From contig NZ_SJPR01000001.1 of assembly GCF_007859955.1 (NCBI RefSeq), forward strand, positions 1,741,590 through 1,805,589: a stretch of DNA of 64,000 nt, written 5' to 3'. The position numbers and the translations under genes were made by a program. This DNA is from Botrimarina colliarenosi. Its GTDB lineage: Bacteria; Planctomycetota; Planctomycetia; Pirellulales; Lacipirellulaceae. This document shows, piece after piece, positions 51,145 to 60,817 of the stretch (the first letter of the stretch is position 1; every line of letters starts with the position of its first letter). The notes under the pieces were generated by a model that was not told the origin of the DNA, did not search any database, and saw only the letters and a list, made by a program, of their open reading frames with translations.

Positions 51145-52290
51145 TCAGCCGCGGGCGAGCCGCGCCGAGTCAAGCACGGCCCGGTCGGTGAGGGTCGCCA
51201 CGTAGTCGCCGGCGGCTCGGCGGAGCGACTCCTCGGCGGCGACCGTGGTGAACGCCGGCGGCAGCTCCTCGGGCGTTTCGAGGCAGCGCTCAAAACAGCC
51301 CCGCAGCGCCTCGCCCGCCTCGTCGCGGTGCCGCAGCACCGACGGGTGCCGGTAGACCGCCCGGAACAGGTAGCCCTCGAGCTCGAGTTTCTGTTCCGCC
51401 ACTCCGCTCGAATGCCGAGCGATGACCCCCGCCGAGCGGACCGCCGCGACCGAGGCGATCCCCTGCTCGGCGATCGCGGCGGTGACGACGGCGAAGAGGT
51501 CGCTCACTTGGCGGTCGATCAACTCGTGGACCGTCGCCCGCCGGAGATCGCCGTCCGCCAGCGCCGCGTACCGCGAACGGACCCGGTCGGCCGACTCGCG
51601 CCAGAGCGATATCGTCTCGAGTTCGTCGAGCGTCACGAGGCCAATCTCGAGCGCGTCGTCGGCGTCGTGCGAGTCGTAGGCGATGCTATCGGCCGCGTCG
51701 ACCACCTGTACCTCTAGCAGTGGCGCACGGAGGTCGGTCGGCTCGGGCGTCAATTGCTCGACGGTGCGGGCCGGCTTGGCGGCGCGGCGGCGCTGGCCGT
51801 CGAGGACCTCGGCGCTGAGGTTCAGCCCCGGCCGGTCGGGGTAACGCCGCTCGAGCCGCGTGAAGAGCCGCACCGCTTGGGCGTTGTGGTTGAAGCCCCC
51901 CTCGTCCCGCAGCAGCTCGTCGAGCACCGCCTCGCCCGCGTGGCCGAACGGCGGGTGCCCGACGTCGTGCGCGAGCGCCAGCGCCTCGACGAGGTCCTCG
52001 TTGATCGCGAGCGCCCGGGCGACCGTCCGCGCTACCGAAGCCACCTCGAGCGTGTGCGTGAGCCGCGAGCGGTGGTAGTCCCCCCGGCCATCGCCCAGCT
52101 CGCGGGTGAAGACCTGCGTCTTGTGCGACAGCCGGCGGTAGGCCGAGCTGTGCGTGATGCGGTCGCGGTCGCGTTGGTACGGCGAGCGGTACGGGTGGTC
52201 CTGCTCCGCGACGGCGCGCCCCGCCGAGTCGGTCGCGTGCATCGCGTAGGGCGCGAGCAGCAGGCGTTCTCGCTCGGCGTAGTGCATCAA
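51145..52290 (-). CDS. dgt: deoxyguanosinetriphosphate triphosphohydrolase-like protein
   Basis: Protein of 381 residues of the dGTPase-like HD family: RDRITHSSAYRRLSHKTQVF, RSRLTHTLEVASVARTVAR, EALALAHDVGHPPFGHAGE (the HD pair) and NHNAQAVR-type motif FNHNAQAVRLFTR. Cleaves dNTPs to nucleoside and triphosphate, balancing pools. Lies 34 bases downstream of a HIT hydrolase gene on the same strand. Confidence 0.9.
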   Translation of the reverse strand: MMHYAERERLLLAPYAMHATDSAGRAVAEQDHPYRSPYQRDRDRITHSSAYRRLSHKTQVFTRELGDGRGDYHRSRLTHTLEVASVARTVARALAINEDLVEALALAHDVGHPPFGHAGEAVLDELLRDEGGFNHNAQAVRLFTRLERRYPDRPGLNLSAEVLDGQRRRAAKPARTVEQLTPEPTDLRAPLLEVQVVDAADSIAYDSHDADDALEIGLVTLDELETISLWRESADRVRSRYAALADGDLRRATVHELIDRQVSDLFAVVTAAIAEQGIASVAAVRSAGVIARHSSGVAEQKLELEGYLFRAVYRHPSVLRHRDEAGEALRGCFERCLETPEELPPAFTTVAAEESLRRAAGDYVATLTDRAVLDSARLARG

Positions 52291-52324
52291 TCGGCTGAAA
52301 GCTTGGAGGGGGCTTGGAACGGAT

Positions 52325-52867
52325 CTACCGCAGGGCGTCGCGTACGAGCTCCCACGCCGCGTCGAGCGACTGGGGGATCACCCGCACGCCGGCGAGGGTC
52401 GGCATGAAGTTGTGGTCGCCCGGCCAGCGCGGCACCAGATGCCAGTGCAGATGCCCCGGGACGCCGGCGCCGGCGACGCCGCCCAGGTTCAGCCCGATGT
52501 TGAAACCCTGCGCGCCGATCCGCTGGGTCAGCGTGGTTGATAACCGCGTCAGCACACGCATCGCGGCGAGGTGCTCTTCGTCGGAGAGTTCCGCGAGCGT
52601 CGCGACATGCCGCCGCGGGCTGACCAGCACGTGGCAGTTGCTGTAGGGGTAACGATTGAGCACCGTCACGACGTGCTCGTCCCGCGCCGCGACCAGCAGC
52701 CGCTGGTCGGCGTCGGCCTCGGCGTAAGTCGCAGCGGCCAGGCAGAGGAAGCAGCGGTGGTCGGCTTGCGGAACCCAATCGCTAGGCGTCGGCGGTGGGT
52801 CGGCCGACTCGGTCCCCTTGATGTACCCCAACCGCCATGGCGCCCACAGGCGCTCGTCGTCGTTCAT
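52325..52867 (-). CDS. HIT-family hydrolase
   Basis: Protein of 180 residues from the ATG at 52867 with a purine-rich AGGGAAGG upstream. HIT motif HLHWHLVPR at about 148-156, SNCHVLVSPRRHVATL, and CFLC zinc-type ligands at about 39-42. Typical HIT/AP4A phosphorylase-like protein. Co-directional with dgt. Confidence 0.9.
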   Translation of the reverse strand: MNDDERLWAPWRLGYIKGTESADPPPTPSDWVPQADHRCFLCLAAATYAEADADQRLLVAARDEHVVTVLNRYPYSNCHVLVSPRRHVATLAELSDEEHLAAMRVLTRLSTTLTQRIGAQGFNIGLNLGGVAGAGVPGHLHWHLVPRWPGDHNFMPTLAGVRVIPQSLDAAWELVRDALR

Positions 52868-52994
52868 ACGGGCCTTCCCTGTCGAAATCTGGTGGGACGT
52901 CCCCGCCCCCGAGGCCGCTAATTTACCCGATCGACCGCCGGCGTGGGGGGAACCTGAGCTAAGCGCTACGGCGGCGAAGGGGTAGACTGGGGTC

Positions 52995-53993
52995 ATGAAC
53001 TCTTCGACCCTGCCGACCCTGTTTGCCATCTTCGTCGCGGGCCCGCTAGCGGCGTTCTCGCAGGAAGCGCCCGCGAACCCCGTCGAGGGCGACCGGGCGA
53101 TGGGCTACCTCCGCGCGATCTGCGACATCGGCCCGCGCGTGAGTGGCAGCCCCGGGATGCTGGCGCAGCAGAAGTTGATCACCGAACACTTCGCCGGCCT
53201 TGGCGTCGAGGTCGAGGAGCAGCGGTTCCGGGCGCCGCACCCCCAGAATCGGGCGAAACGGGTGCCGATGGTCAATCTCGTCGTCCGCTGGCGCCCCGAG
53301 GCGACCCGCCGCGTGCTGCTGTGTGGCCACTACGACACCCGCCCCTTCGCCGACCAAGACCCCGACCCCCAAGCGCGCCGCACCGGGACCTTCGTCGGCG
53401 CTAACGACGGCGGCAGCGGCACGGCGCTGCTGATGGAGCTCGGCCATCTCATGAAGGACCAGTTCGACGACGCGACGGACGACCCCGACTTTGGCGTCGA
53501 TTTCGCCTTCTTCGACGCCGAGGAGTTCGTCTTCGACGACCGCGACACCTACTTCCTCGGCAGCCAGTGGTTCGGGACGCAGTACGCCAAACGGGGCCCA
53601 TTGCCGGCAGTCGATGGCGGCAAGCCCCGCGAGTGGTCGTACGAGGCGGCCGTCCTCTTCGACATGGTCGCCGACAAGGACCTGCAGATTTACTGGGAGG
53701 GGCACAGCTTCGCCTCGCGCCAATCGCGCCCGATCGCCCGCGAGGTGTGGGACGTCGCCGAGCGTCTGGGCGTCGAGGAGTTCGTCCCGCAGGTGAGGCA
53801 CACCGTCCTCGACGACCACCTCGCGCTACGGAAGTACGGCGGCATCCGGGCGATCGACCTGATCGACTTCGACTATCCCTACTGGCACACGCTCGGCGAC
53901 ACGCCCGACAAATGCTCGGGCGCGTCGATGGCGAAGGTCGGCTGGGTGACCTGGGAGTGGCTGCTCGAGCGTTCAAAAGATCGCTCACTGTAG
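52995..53993 (+). CDS. secreted M28 family peptidase (glutaminyl cyclase-like)
   Basis: Protein of 332 residues with signal sequence (1-22). Zinc-site motifs: LLCGHYDTRPF, FVGANDGGSGTALLMEL, FDAEEFVFDD and VRHTVLDDHLALRKYGG, YPYWHTLGDTPDKC, as in the M28/QPCT group. Likely an envelope peptidase or cyclotransferase. The stop codon is inside the inverted repeat 53989-54073. Confidence 0.88.
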   Translation: MNSSTLPTLFAIFVAGPLAAFSQEAPANPVEGDRAMGYLRAICDIGPRVSGSPGMLAQQKLITEHFAGLGVEVEEQRFRAPHPQNRAKRVPMVNLVVRWRPEATRRVLLCGHYDTRPFADQDPDPQARRTGTFVGANDGGSGTALLMELGHLMKDQFDDATDDPDFGVDFAFFDAEEFVFDDRDTYFLGSQWFGTQYAKRGPLPAVDGGKPREWSYEAAVLFDMVADKDLQIYWEGHSFASRQSRPIAREVWDVAERLGVEEFVPQVRHTVLDDHLALRKYGGIRAIDLIDFDYPYWHTLGDTPDKCSGASMAKVGWVTWEWLLERSKDRSL

Positions 53994-54073
53994 GAGGGGT
54001 CTCTGACCCCGATTCCGCGATCCATGCCGAGACGGTGTGGTCCACCGAATCGGGGTCGGAGACCCCTCCTACA
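53989..54073. repeat. 27-bp inverted repeat after the M28 gene
   Basis: Arms 53989-54015 and 54047-54073 are reverse complements with one mismatch (unit GGAGGGGTCTC then GACCCCGATTC). Lacks a T run. Probably a dispersed planctomycete repeat with terminator-like folding. Confidence 0.85.
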
Positions 54074-54180
54074 ATGATCCCCTCTCCTACCGCTTCTTGG
54101 CGTCTTGGCGGTTCCCCCGGGCCGGTCAACAATCGGACGCCTATTACCGAATCCAACCACCGCACCGGAGTTACGCCACG

Positions 54181-54396
54181 ATGGCCGATGTGAAGATCAC
54201 CGTCCGCAAGAATGGATCGCTGAAAGTCGAAGGGCCGATCGAGCTCTACGACGCCGACGGCGGGCGTTTCCCGCTGGACGAAAGCAAGCCGGCGATCGCC
54301 CTGTGCCGCTGCGGCGCGTCGAAGAACGCCCCGTTCTGTGACGGCGCCCACAACGCGTGCAGCTTCGATTCGGAGGTGAAGGCCCCCGCCTCGTGA
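54181..54396 (+). CDS. CDGSH-type iron-sulfur protein
   Basis: Protein of 71 residues. The CDGSH-like motif CRCGASKNAPFCDGAH (Cys-x-Cys-x8-Cys-x3-His type) binds a 2Fe-2S cluster. A beta-strand N-terminus (VKITVRKNGSLKVEGPIEL) completes the small fold. Terminator at 54461-54492 follows. Confidence 0.85.
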   Translation: MADVKITVRKNGSLKVEGPIELYDADGGRFPLDESKPAIALCRCGASKNAPFCDGAHNACSFDSEVKAPAS

Positions 54397-54460
54397 GGCG
54401 GTCGACGGCCTCTCGACAACCTTCCGACGCGTTCTCCACCGCCGCCGAAGAAAGTTTTCC

Positions 54461-54492
54461 ACGCCCCGTCCGCCCCGCGGACGGGGCGTTTT
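54461..54492 (+). terminator. intrinsic terminator after the CDGSH gene
   Basis: 12-bp stem ACGCCCCGTCCG (54461-54472) / CGGACGGGGCGT (54478-54489), five-base loop, then TTTT. Confidence 0.8.
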
Positions 54493-54700
54493 GCTTGCGC
54501 CGGCGAGAATCGGCGCGGGTCGCTCCGGTCGTAGGGCGCCGCTGTCGGTGGCGGGCCGCGATTGGGGACTTTCGACGCGTGGCTGCGGGGGCGGCGGCGG
54601 ATAGAATCCGTCCCCCACACCGACCGCCGCGTTGAGAACGCCGCCGAGAAACCGCTCGCGGCGCCCCTCAACCGAATCCCGACCGAGCCCCCCGACGCCG

Positions 54701-55588
54701 ATGCCCGCTCCCAGCGACACGCCCCCCACGGAAGAATCCTTCGAGCACGCGATGGCGTCGCAAGTCGTCGGCGACGAGCCCAACGTCGAGGCCGAGCTGT
54801 CGGCCAAGGCGATCGAGTCATCGACCCCCTTCGTTGGCCAGTGGAACCAGCTGGTCAGCACGACCAACTGGGATAAAGGCCAGATCATCACCGCTTGGCG
54901 CGAAGCGCTTCGCAAGTCGGGCGCCCACGTCACCGAGTACTCCGACGAGGCGTGGACCCGGCTCGTCGGCAACGTCACCAGCCAGCACGTCGGCCGACTC
55001 CGTCGGGCGCACGAGCGGTTCGGCGCGGTCCGCGAGCAGTACGCCGGGCTCTACTGGAGCCACTTCCAGGCGGCCCTCGATTGGGAAGACGCCGAGATGT
55101 GGCTCGAGGGCGCCATCAGCAACAAGTGGAGCGTCTCGCAGATGCGGGCCGGCCGCTGGGAAGCGACCGGTGGCGGCCCCGAGGGCCCGAGCGACGGCCG
55201 GGTGATCGAGACCCAGCTCGACGAAGACGCCTACCAGTCGCTGTCGTCCCGCGAAACGGAAACGACCGACGGCGCGAAGCCCGCCGCGAGCGGCGACGGC
55301 GACGCGACCGCCGCCTCGACCGCCCGGGAAAGCTCCCCCCAGCACGACGACGATTCGGAGGCCCCGTTCGATGTCCCCGGCGAGTCGGCCGGCGAGCGGG
55401 CCCCGCGGGTCCGGCCTTTCGCCGACCTGGCCGCCCTGCCGGACGACGTGGCCGACGCCTTCGAGCAGTTCAAGCTGGTGATCCTCAGCCACAAGCTCTC
55501 GGGCTGGGACGCGATCTCCCGCGACGACCTGCTCGGGGCGCTCGAGTCGCTCAAGGCGCTCGCGCTCGCCCCGTCGGACGACCAATAA
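54701..55588 (+). CDS. conserved planctomycete protein of unknown function
   Basis: Protein of 295 residues from the ATG at 54701. A strongly conserved-looking block at about 75-140 (GRLRRAHERFGAVREQYAGL, then YWSHFQAALDWEDAEMWLEGA and WSVSQMRAGRWE) is followed by an acidic, low-complexity linker and a helical tail. I recall this block from Planctomycetes proteins only. No catalytic motif recognised. Confidence 0.65.
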   Translation: MPAPSDTPPTEESFEHAMASQVVGDEPNVEAELSAKAIESSTPFVGQWNQLVSTTNWDKGQIITAWREALRKSGAHVTEYSDEAWTRLVGNVTSQHVGRLRRAHERFGAVREQYAGLYWSHFQAALDWEDAEMWLEGAISNKWSVSQMRAGRWEATGGGPEGPSDGRVIETQLDEDAYQSLSSRETETTDGAKPAASGDGDATAASTARESSPQHDDDSEAPFDVPGESAGERAPRVRPFADLAALPDDVADAFEQFKLVILSHKLSGWDAISRDDLLGALESLKALALAPSDDQ

Positions 55589-55679
55589 CGCCGGCGGTTG
55601 GCGTCCCCTCGGGGGGCCCGACTGTGCTACTCTCTGCGGGCGCGTCTTGCGTATGAGCCCGTCACATGAAGGAAGAGCG

Positions 55680-55964
55680 ATGGTCACCGTCGGAATGAAC
55701 TATGTCGTCCTGCCCGGCAAGCAGGGTGAGTTCGAGGAGAAGTTCGCCGCCGTCCTCGGCGCCCTCGACGCCGCGGACGGGCACACCAGCTCGACGCTGT
55801 GGCGGGACGTGGTGAACGACGCCTCGTACCTGATCACCAGCGAGTGGAACGACGAGGACGCCTTCAAGGCGTTCATCACCAGCGACGCCTTCCGTAGCGT
55901 CACCAGCTGGGGCAAGGCCGAGATCCTCGCCGGCCGGCCGTCGCACAAGGTCTACAAGCACTAA
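55680..55964 (+). CDS. antibiotic-biosynthesis-monooxygenase-like small protein
   Basis: Protein of 94 residues from the ATG at 55680 with GGAAGAG upstream. The ferredoxin-like fold pattern (VGMNYVVLPGKQGEFEEKF, then GHTSSTLWRDV, YLITSEWNDEDAFKAFI) fits the ABM/heme-degrading-like family. Activity cannot be told from sequence. Confidence 0.75.
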   Translation: MVTVGMNYVVLPGKQGEFEEKFAAVLGALDAADGHTSSTLWRDVVNDASYLITSEWNDEDAFKAFITSDAFRSVTSWGKAEILAGRPSHKVYKH

Positions 55965-55983
55965 TGCCTCGGGGTGTGCCGTG

Positions 55984-56032
55984 GGCGCTAGCCGCGGGGG
56001 AATCACCCGTGGGGCAACCCGCGGCTAGCGCC
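55984..56032. repeat. 15-bp perfect inverted repeat between convergent genes
   Basis: GGCGCTAGCCGCGGG (55984-55998) and its mirror at 56018-56032 with a 19-base loop. It may stop transcription from both sides; also of the dispersed-repeat type. Confidence 0.85.
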
Positions 56033-56049
56033 GACGGCTCATCGCTGGT

Positions 56050-56841
56050 CTAACCACCGAGCGACCTGAGATAAGCCATCGCGTCGCCGATCTCTCCGAC
56101 GGGGTCCTTCGTGTCGTTGCGTTCGATCGTGATCGGGCCGCGGTAGCCGTGCTCTTCGAGGACCGCTAGCAGCGCCGGGAAGTCGGCCTCGCCGCGGCCG
56201 AGTTGGACCTCGGTCGCCCGGCCGCCCGCGATCGACGCCTCGCGGACCGCATCGACGGCGTGGACGTGGAGCGTGTCGGGGCCGAGGCGGGTCGCCGCCT
56301 CGACCGGCTCGACGCCGCCGCCAATTAACAGCGCCGGGTGCAACGCCACGCCCACGGCGCCGTCGCCGACGCGGTCGAGCAGCTTCCGTTGGGCCGCCAC
56401 CGGGGCGCCCGAGGCGAACGCAAACCGCGCCCCAACGCGCTCGCCGTGGGCACCGAGCAATTGGAGCGACTGGACGAGCGTGTCGGACAACGGGGCGTCG
56501 TCTTCGTCGGGGAGTTCCCCGGCCCGGCCGATGACGACGCCGGCGCCGAGCTTGTAGGCGAACGCCATCGCTTCGCGGGTCGCCATAACGCGGCGTTCGA
56601 GGTCTTCAGGCTCGTCGAACCCACGCCGGGTCGGGAAGGACGCCGCCAGCACCCGCAGCCCCAGATCATTCAACAGCTTGCGGAACTGCCGCAGCGCGGT
56701 CTGTGAGAAGTCGGCGATCGATAGCTCGGTCCGGAGGTCGATCTCGACCCCGACGGCGCCAAGCTCGGCCGCGGTGGCGAGGGCTCGCCGCAACGGTTGG
56801 CGGAGGGAGCGGGTCTGAACGCCGATTGACGGGGTTAGCAC
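56050..56841 (-). CDS. sugar phosphate isomerase/epimerase-like TIM-barrel protein
   Basis: Protein of 263 residues. AP-endonuclease-2/xylose-isomerase-like barrel: GAVGVEIDLRT, VVIGRAGELP, ALHPALLIGGG, DTLHVHAVDA and QLGRGEADFPALLAVLEEHGYRGPITIERND (by its first part). Metal ligands plausible (Glu in EIDL and in IERND, His in HVH). Substrate unknown. Confidence 0.8.
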   Translation of the reverse strand: MLTPSIGVQTRSLRQPLRRALATAAELGAVGVEIDLRTELSIADFSQTALRQFRKLLNDLGLRVLAASFPTRRGFDEPEDLERRVMATREAMAFAYKLGAGVVIGRAGELPDEDDAPLSDTLVQSLQLLGAHGERVGARFAFASGAPVAAQRKLLDRVGDGAVGVALHPALLIGGGVEPVEAATRLGPDTLHVHAVDAVREASIAGGRATEVQLGRGEADFPALLAVLEEHGYRGPITIERNDTKDPVGEIGDAMAYLRSLGG

Positions 56842-56974
56842 GGTCGTATCGCAGGGGGGAGTCGGTCGTCCGTGGGCGGCATCCCGCCGGTGGGGTCAGC
56901 GCACCGTACAGTTGCGGTGGCCTGGGCGACAAGCGCTCACGCCTCGAACCTGCCCAAAAACCATCGTTGCGTTT

Positions 56975-59932
56975 ATGCGATCGCCGTTGCTCCGCCTGCG
57001 CCTCACCCCCACCGTCCTGATGTCGGTGCTGATCGGCGGCGCGACGGTCCCGGCCCAATTGGCCCCCGCCCAATCGACCCACAACCGATCGGCAAAGACC
57101 CCGTCGGCCAAGCCCCTGATGGCCCACTCGCAACCGGTCCAGTCGCCGGTGCCGGGCGATGATAATTCGGACTTGGTGCGGGTGTTTGACTGCCCGTTCA
57201 ACGACGACTGGGACATCAACTACGACGCCTGGCCCGACCGTTGGCAACGGGTCACTGATGACGCGCACCCGCCGTACGCCAGCATCAAGATTGGGCCCAC
57301 CGAGGACGCAGCCGTCCCGGGCCGCGCGCTGGTGATCCGGGCCGACGGGGCGTCGGCCACGGCGATCAGCCCGCCGATCCACGTGATGCCGAAGTTCAGC
57401 TACAAGCTCCGTTTCAACGTCCGGGTGAGCGGAGCGGAGCATGGCGCGGCGCGGGTCCGGATGGTTTTCCACAACGACCGCGACGAGCCCCGCCAGGTCG
57501 AGCAATCGATGCCGCTCACTTCGGACGGGACGTGGCGCGAAGTCGATCTGGGCGACTTCCGGCCGATCGACGAAGACATCGACCGGGTCTATCTCCACTT
57601 CGACTACGAACGGGGCGACCGGGGAGACCTTGAGGCAGAGATCGCGATCGCCGACCTGCGCCTCTACCGGCTGCCGAGCATCCGAATCCAGACCGACAGC
57701 CGTTACAACGTCTACACGAATGTGAAGGACGTGAAGGTGACCTGCAGCCTGTCGGGCATCTTGGAGCAGAACCCCGAGGTCCGCTTCGAGCTGCTCGACG
57801 CCACCAACAAATCGATCGGCGACGGCGGATCGCTCCAAATCGACGGCGAGATCATCGCCGAGTCGCGGACGCTGGCGTCCGACATCGTCGATGGATTTGG
57901 CAGCGACAAGTCGAGCTACGAAGGCCACACAACCTGGCATCCGCCGATCCCCACGTGGGGCTTCTACCGCGTCAAGGTGGGCATGTACCGGGCCGACACC
58001 GACGTGCCGATCGGCGAAGCGCGGTCGATCACCCTGGCGGTCGTGCGCGAGAAACTGGAAGAGAGCGAGCAGGGTGAGTTCGGCTGGTCGCTACCGCTAG
58101 CCGACGAGCCGCTGCCGTTCAATGTCTTGCAAGAGCTGTTGCCGCTGGCCGGCGTGCGGATGCTGAAAATCCCCGTCTGGTTCGAGCCCGGCGACGAACA
58201 ACGGGGCGAGGCCATCATGCGGTTCGCCGAGCAATTGGCGGCGCGCGGCATCGAGACGATCGGCATTCTCGAGGACCCGTCCTTGCGGGCCATCGACCCC
58301 CGCAGCCACGAAGAGCCGCCGCCGATCGAGGGACTGTTGTCGTCGGACCCGTCGTACTGGACGCCGCTTATCGACCACATCATCACGCGGCTGTCGCTGC
58401 GGATCCGCTGGTGGCAGCTAGGGCACGACAACGACACGAGCTTCGTCGGCTACGACCGACTTGTCGAACAGATCGGCGCGATCCGCAACCAGATCTTCCG
58501 TTTCGGCCAGGACATCCGGATGGGGATCGGTTGGCGCTGGGACCACGCCCGCACCTGGGACGGGCCCTACACCTGGGACTTCGAGCAGATGTCCGGGCGC
58601 GAGGCGATGAACGCCGAGGGGCTCGAAGCGGCGTTCCAGGCGGCGCCCCCTTCGCCGGCGCAACGGTGGGTCGTCGTCGCCCCGCCGGAAGTCAACAACA
58701 CGATCCCCGAGGGCGCCAATCCCGACGACCCCAACGACCCCTTGCTGCGCGCCGCCATGGTCAACCGTCACCTCGAACGCGTCCGCGATTTCGTTAAGCA
58801 GATCTTGGTGGCCAAGATGAACGGCGCCAACGGCATTTTTGTCAGCAATCCCTTCTCGGGCTCGGCCAAAGTGGCGGACGGCCAGACGGGCGTCATGAAC
58901 GCCGACGGCACGCCCGGCGAACTCCTGCTGCCGTGGCGGACCTGCGCCCGGCTCTTGGGGGGCGCCAAGTACCTCGGCTCGATCCGGTTGCCGAACGCCA
59001 GCTCCAATTGGCTCTTCCGCCGCCCCGACGGGCGGGTGGTCATGGTCCTCTGGAACCTTGAATCGGAAATCGAGCACGCCAACGACGCACCGATCGAAGA
59101 GACGCTCTACCTCGGTGACAGCATCCAGACGATCGACGTCTGGGGAACGGCCGCGAAGCCGGAGTTGCGCGAGGGGCGACACGTCATCCGCGTCGGTCAG
59201 ATGCCCCGCTTCGTGCTCGGCCTCGACGAGGGGATCGCCCGCTGGCGGATGGAGATGGAGTTTGCGTCGAACGCCGTGCCGAGCGTTTTCGGCCTGCGGC
59301 AAGACAACGCCCTGTTGCTCCACAACACCTTCAAGCAAGGCATCGGCGGATCGGTCCGCATCTTTATCCCGGCCCGCGGCGTCGGGAACGAAGCGCTTTC
59401 GACCACCCCGTCCGCCGAGTGGGATGTCTCCATGGACGAGGCCCAATTCAACCTGGGGGCGGACGAGTCGACCCGGGCGACCATGGGCATCAAGCTCGAG
59501 GAAGCCACCTTCGGCCCCCAGGTCGTGCGCTGCGACTTCGAAATCACCGCCGACCGGGACTATCGATTCAGCGTGTGGCGCGAGCTGACCGTCGGGTTGG
59601 AGAACATTTCTCTCGAGGTCACCTCGTTCATCACGCCCGAGGGCGCGCTGGTGATCGAGCAGCGGATGAGCAACAGCTCGGGCGTCCCCGCCGACTTCAA
59701 GTGCACCCTCCAAGCCGACAACCGCCGGCCGAAACGGACGCAGGTCTTCCAACTCGACAAAGAGGTCGATAAGAAGCGCTTCACTTACCTCAACTCGGAG
59801 GCGCTGATCGGGACCGTCATGCGGCTGAAGATCGTCGAGGCGGACGGCGAGCGCTCGCTGATCCACCGCTTCCGCGTCGAGCCCAAGGTGCTCGACGATT
59901 CGGACGAAGCGGCCCTCGCCGGGGCGCTGTGA
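56975..59932 (+). CDS. large secreted protein with glycoside-hydrolase-like barrel
   Basis: Protein of 985 residues from the ATG at 56975 (signal sequence-like start LTPTVLMSVLIGGATVPA). The N-terminal part holds a carbohydrate-binding-like beta domain (PPIHVMPKFSYKLRFNVRV; VYLHFDYER). The middle (about 360-640) reads as a TIM barrel: FGWSLPLADEP, VRMLKIPVWFEPGDE, IETIGILEDPS, WWQLGHDND, with possible catalytic carboxylates. I cannot assign a GH family. The C-terminal 300 residues are beta-rich. Planctomycetes have many such outer proteins. Confidence 0.65.
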   Translation: MRSPLLRLRLTPTVLMSVLIGGATVPAQLAPAQSTHNRSAKTPSAKPLMAHSQPVQSPVPGDDNSDLVRVFDCPFNDDWDINYDAWPDRWQRVTDDAHPPYASIKIGPTEDAAVPGRALVIRADGASATAISPPIHVMPKFSYKLRFNVRVSGAEHGAARVRMVFHNDRDEPRQVEQSMPLTSDGTWREVDLGDFRPIDEDIDRVYLHFDYERGDRGDLEAEIAIADLRLYRLPSIRIQTDSRYNVYTNVKDVKVTCSLSGILEQNPEVRFELLDATNKSIGDGGSLQIDGEIIAESRTLASDIVDGFGSDKSSYEGHTTWHPPIPTWGFYRVKVGMYRADTDVPIGEARSITLAVVREKLEESEQGEFGWSLPLADEPLPFNVLQELLPLAGVRMLKIPVWFEPGDEQRGEAIMRFAEQLAARGIETIGILEDPSLRAIDPRSHEEPPPIEGLLSSDPSYWTPLIDHIITRLSLRIRWWQLGHDNDTSFVGYDRLVEQIGAIRNQIFRFGQDIRMGIGWRWDHARTWDGPYTWDFEQMSGREAMNAEGLEAAFQAAPPSPAQRWVVVAPPEVNNTIPEGANPDDPNDPLLRAAMVNRHLERVRDFVKQILVAKMNGANGIFVSNPFSGSAKVADGQTGVMNADGTPGELLLPWRTCARLLGGAKYLGSIRLPNASSNWLFRRPDGRVVMVLWNLESEIEHANDAPIEETLYLGDSIQTIDVWGTAAKPELREGRHVIRVGQMPRFVLGLDEGIARWRMEMEFASNAVPSVFGLRQDNALLLHNTFKQGIGGSVRIFIPARGVGNEALSTTPSAEWDVSMDEAQFNLGADESTRATMGIKLEEATFGPQVVRCDFEITADRDYRFSVWRELTVGLENISLEVTSFITPEGALVIEQRMSNSSGVPADFKCTLQADNRRPKRTQVFQLDKEVDKKRFTYLNSEALIGTVMRLKIVEADGERSLIHRFRVEPKVLDDSDEAALAGAL

Positions 59933-60013
59933 CGGGGGACAGCTCGCGGATTAGCGTCGGCGGGCGTGTCGGCTACCATAACGGGTCGCCCTCGCACCCA
60001 CGGTGACGCCCCT

Positions 60014-60817
60014 ATGCCGACCATCGCCGACGCCTGTCGTTTGCTCGAAGCGATCGCTCCCCTCGCTCTCGCCGAGGAGTGGGACAACGTTGGCTTGCTG
60101 GTCGGCGACCCCACCGCGCCGCTCCGCCGCGTGCTGACGTGCCTGACGCTGACGCCCGACGTCGTCGACGAGGCGATCGCCGCCGGGGCGAGCCTCGTCG
60201 TCACCCACCACCCGCTGCCCTTCCGGGGGGTGAAGACCCTCACCACATCGACGATCGATGGCGGCTCGTTGTGGCGGCTCGCCGCAGCGGGGGTCGCCGT
60301 CTACAGCCCCCACACGGCCTACGACTCCGCCGCCGGGGGGGTCAACCAGCAGTGGGCTGACCGGCTCGGGCTCACCGAGACCCGGCCGCTGGCGCCCCCG
60401 CCCGCCGCGAACGGTGGCGGCCTTGAGAACGCCGGCGTTGGCCGCGTCGGCCGCTGGCCGGAAGCGGGCCGGTTGGACGCGCTCGTCGCCGCGGTGAAGC
60501 GCCTCACGAACCAAGACGCCCTCCGCGTCGTAATGAGTCGCGATGGCCGGTGCGAACGGGTCGCCATCGCCTGCGGCAGCGGCGGATCGCTGCTCGAGTT
60601 GGCGCTGGGGGCGGATTGCGACGTCTTTCTCACCGGCGAGATGAGTTTCCACGACTGCCTGCGTTGCCGTTCGCTCGGCGTCGGCGTGGTCCTCACGGGC
60701 CACTACGCTAGCGAGCGGTTCGCCGTCGAAACGCTCGCCAGGCGTCTCGCAGCCAGCCTCGACGGCGTCCCGGTGGCCGCGAGCGAGGCGGAAACCGACC
60801 CGTTAACGCCGATTTGA
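60014..60817 (+). CDS. Nif3-like dinuclear metal center protein
   Basis: Protein of 267 residues from the ATG at 60014. Family pattern: EEWDNVGLLVGDPTAPL, VTHHPLPFRGVKTL (His pair), YSPHTAYDSAAGGVNQ and a C-terminal FLTGEMSFHDCLRC with GHYASERFAVETLA. Metals are bound by these His/Asp/Glu residues. Function of the family is unsettled (GTP cyclohydrolase-like fold). Confidence 0.88.
   Translation: MPTIADACRLLEAIAPLALAEEWDNVGLLVGDPTAPLRRVLTCLTLTPDVVDEAIAAGASLVVTHHPLPFRGVKTLTTSTIDGGSLWRLAAAGVAVYSPHTAYDSAAGGVNQQWADRLGLTETRPLAPPPAANGGGLENAGVGRVGRWPEAGRLDALVAAVKRLTNQDALRVVMSRDGRCERVAIACGSGGSLLELALGADCDVFLTGEMSFHDCLRCRSLGVGVVLTGHYASERFAVETLARRLAASLDGVPVAASEAETDPLTPI

Noticed and set aside
53449..54978. 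A 509-codon minus-strand frame over the M28 and CDGSH genes
   Set aside because: Crosses a 27-bp inverted repeat and two well-supported plus-strand genes; low-complexity Arg/Ser content.
56666..59866. Long antisense frames at 56666-57940 and 58418-59866 opposite the large secreted protein and its neighbour
   Set aside because: Compositional artefacts of third-position GC; no motif and no ribosome site.
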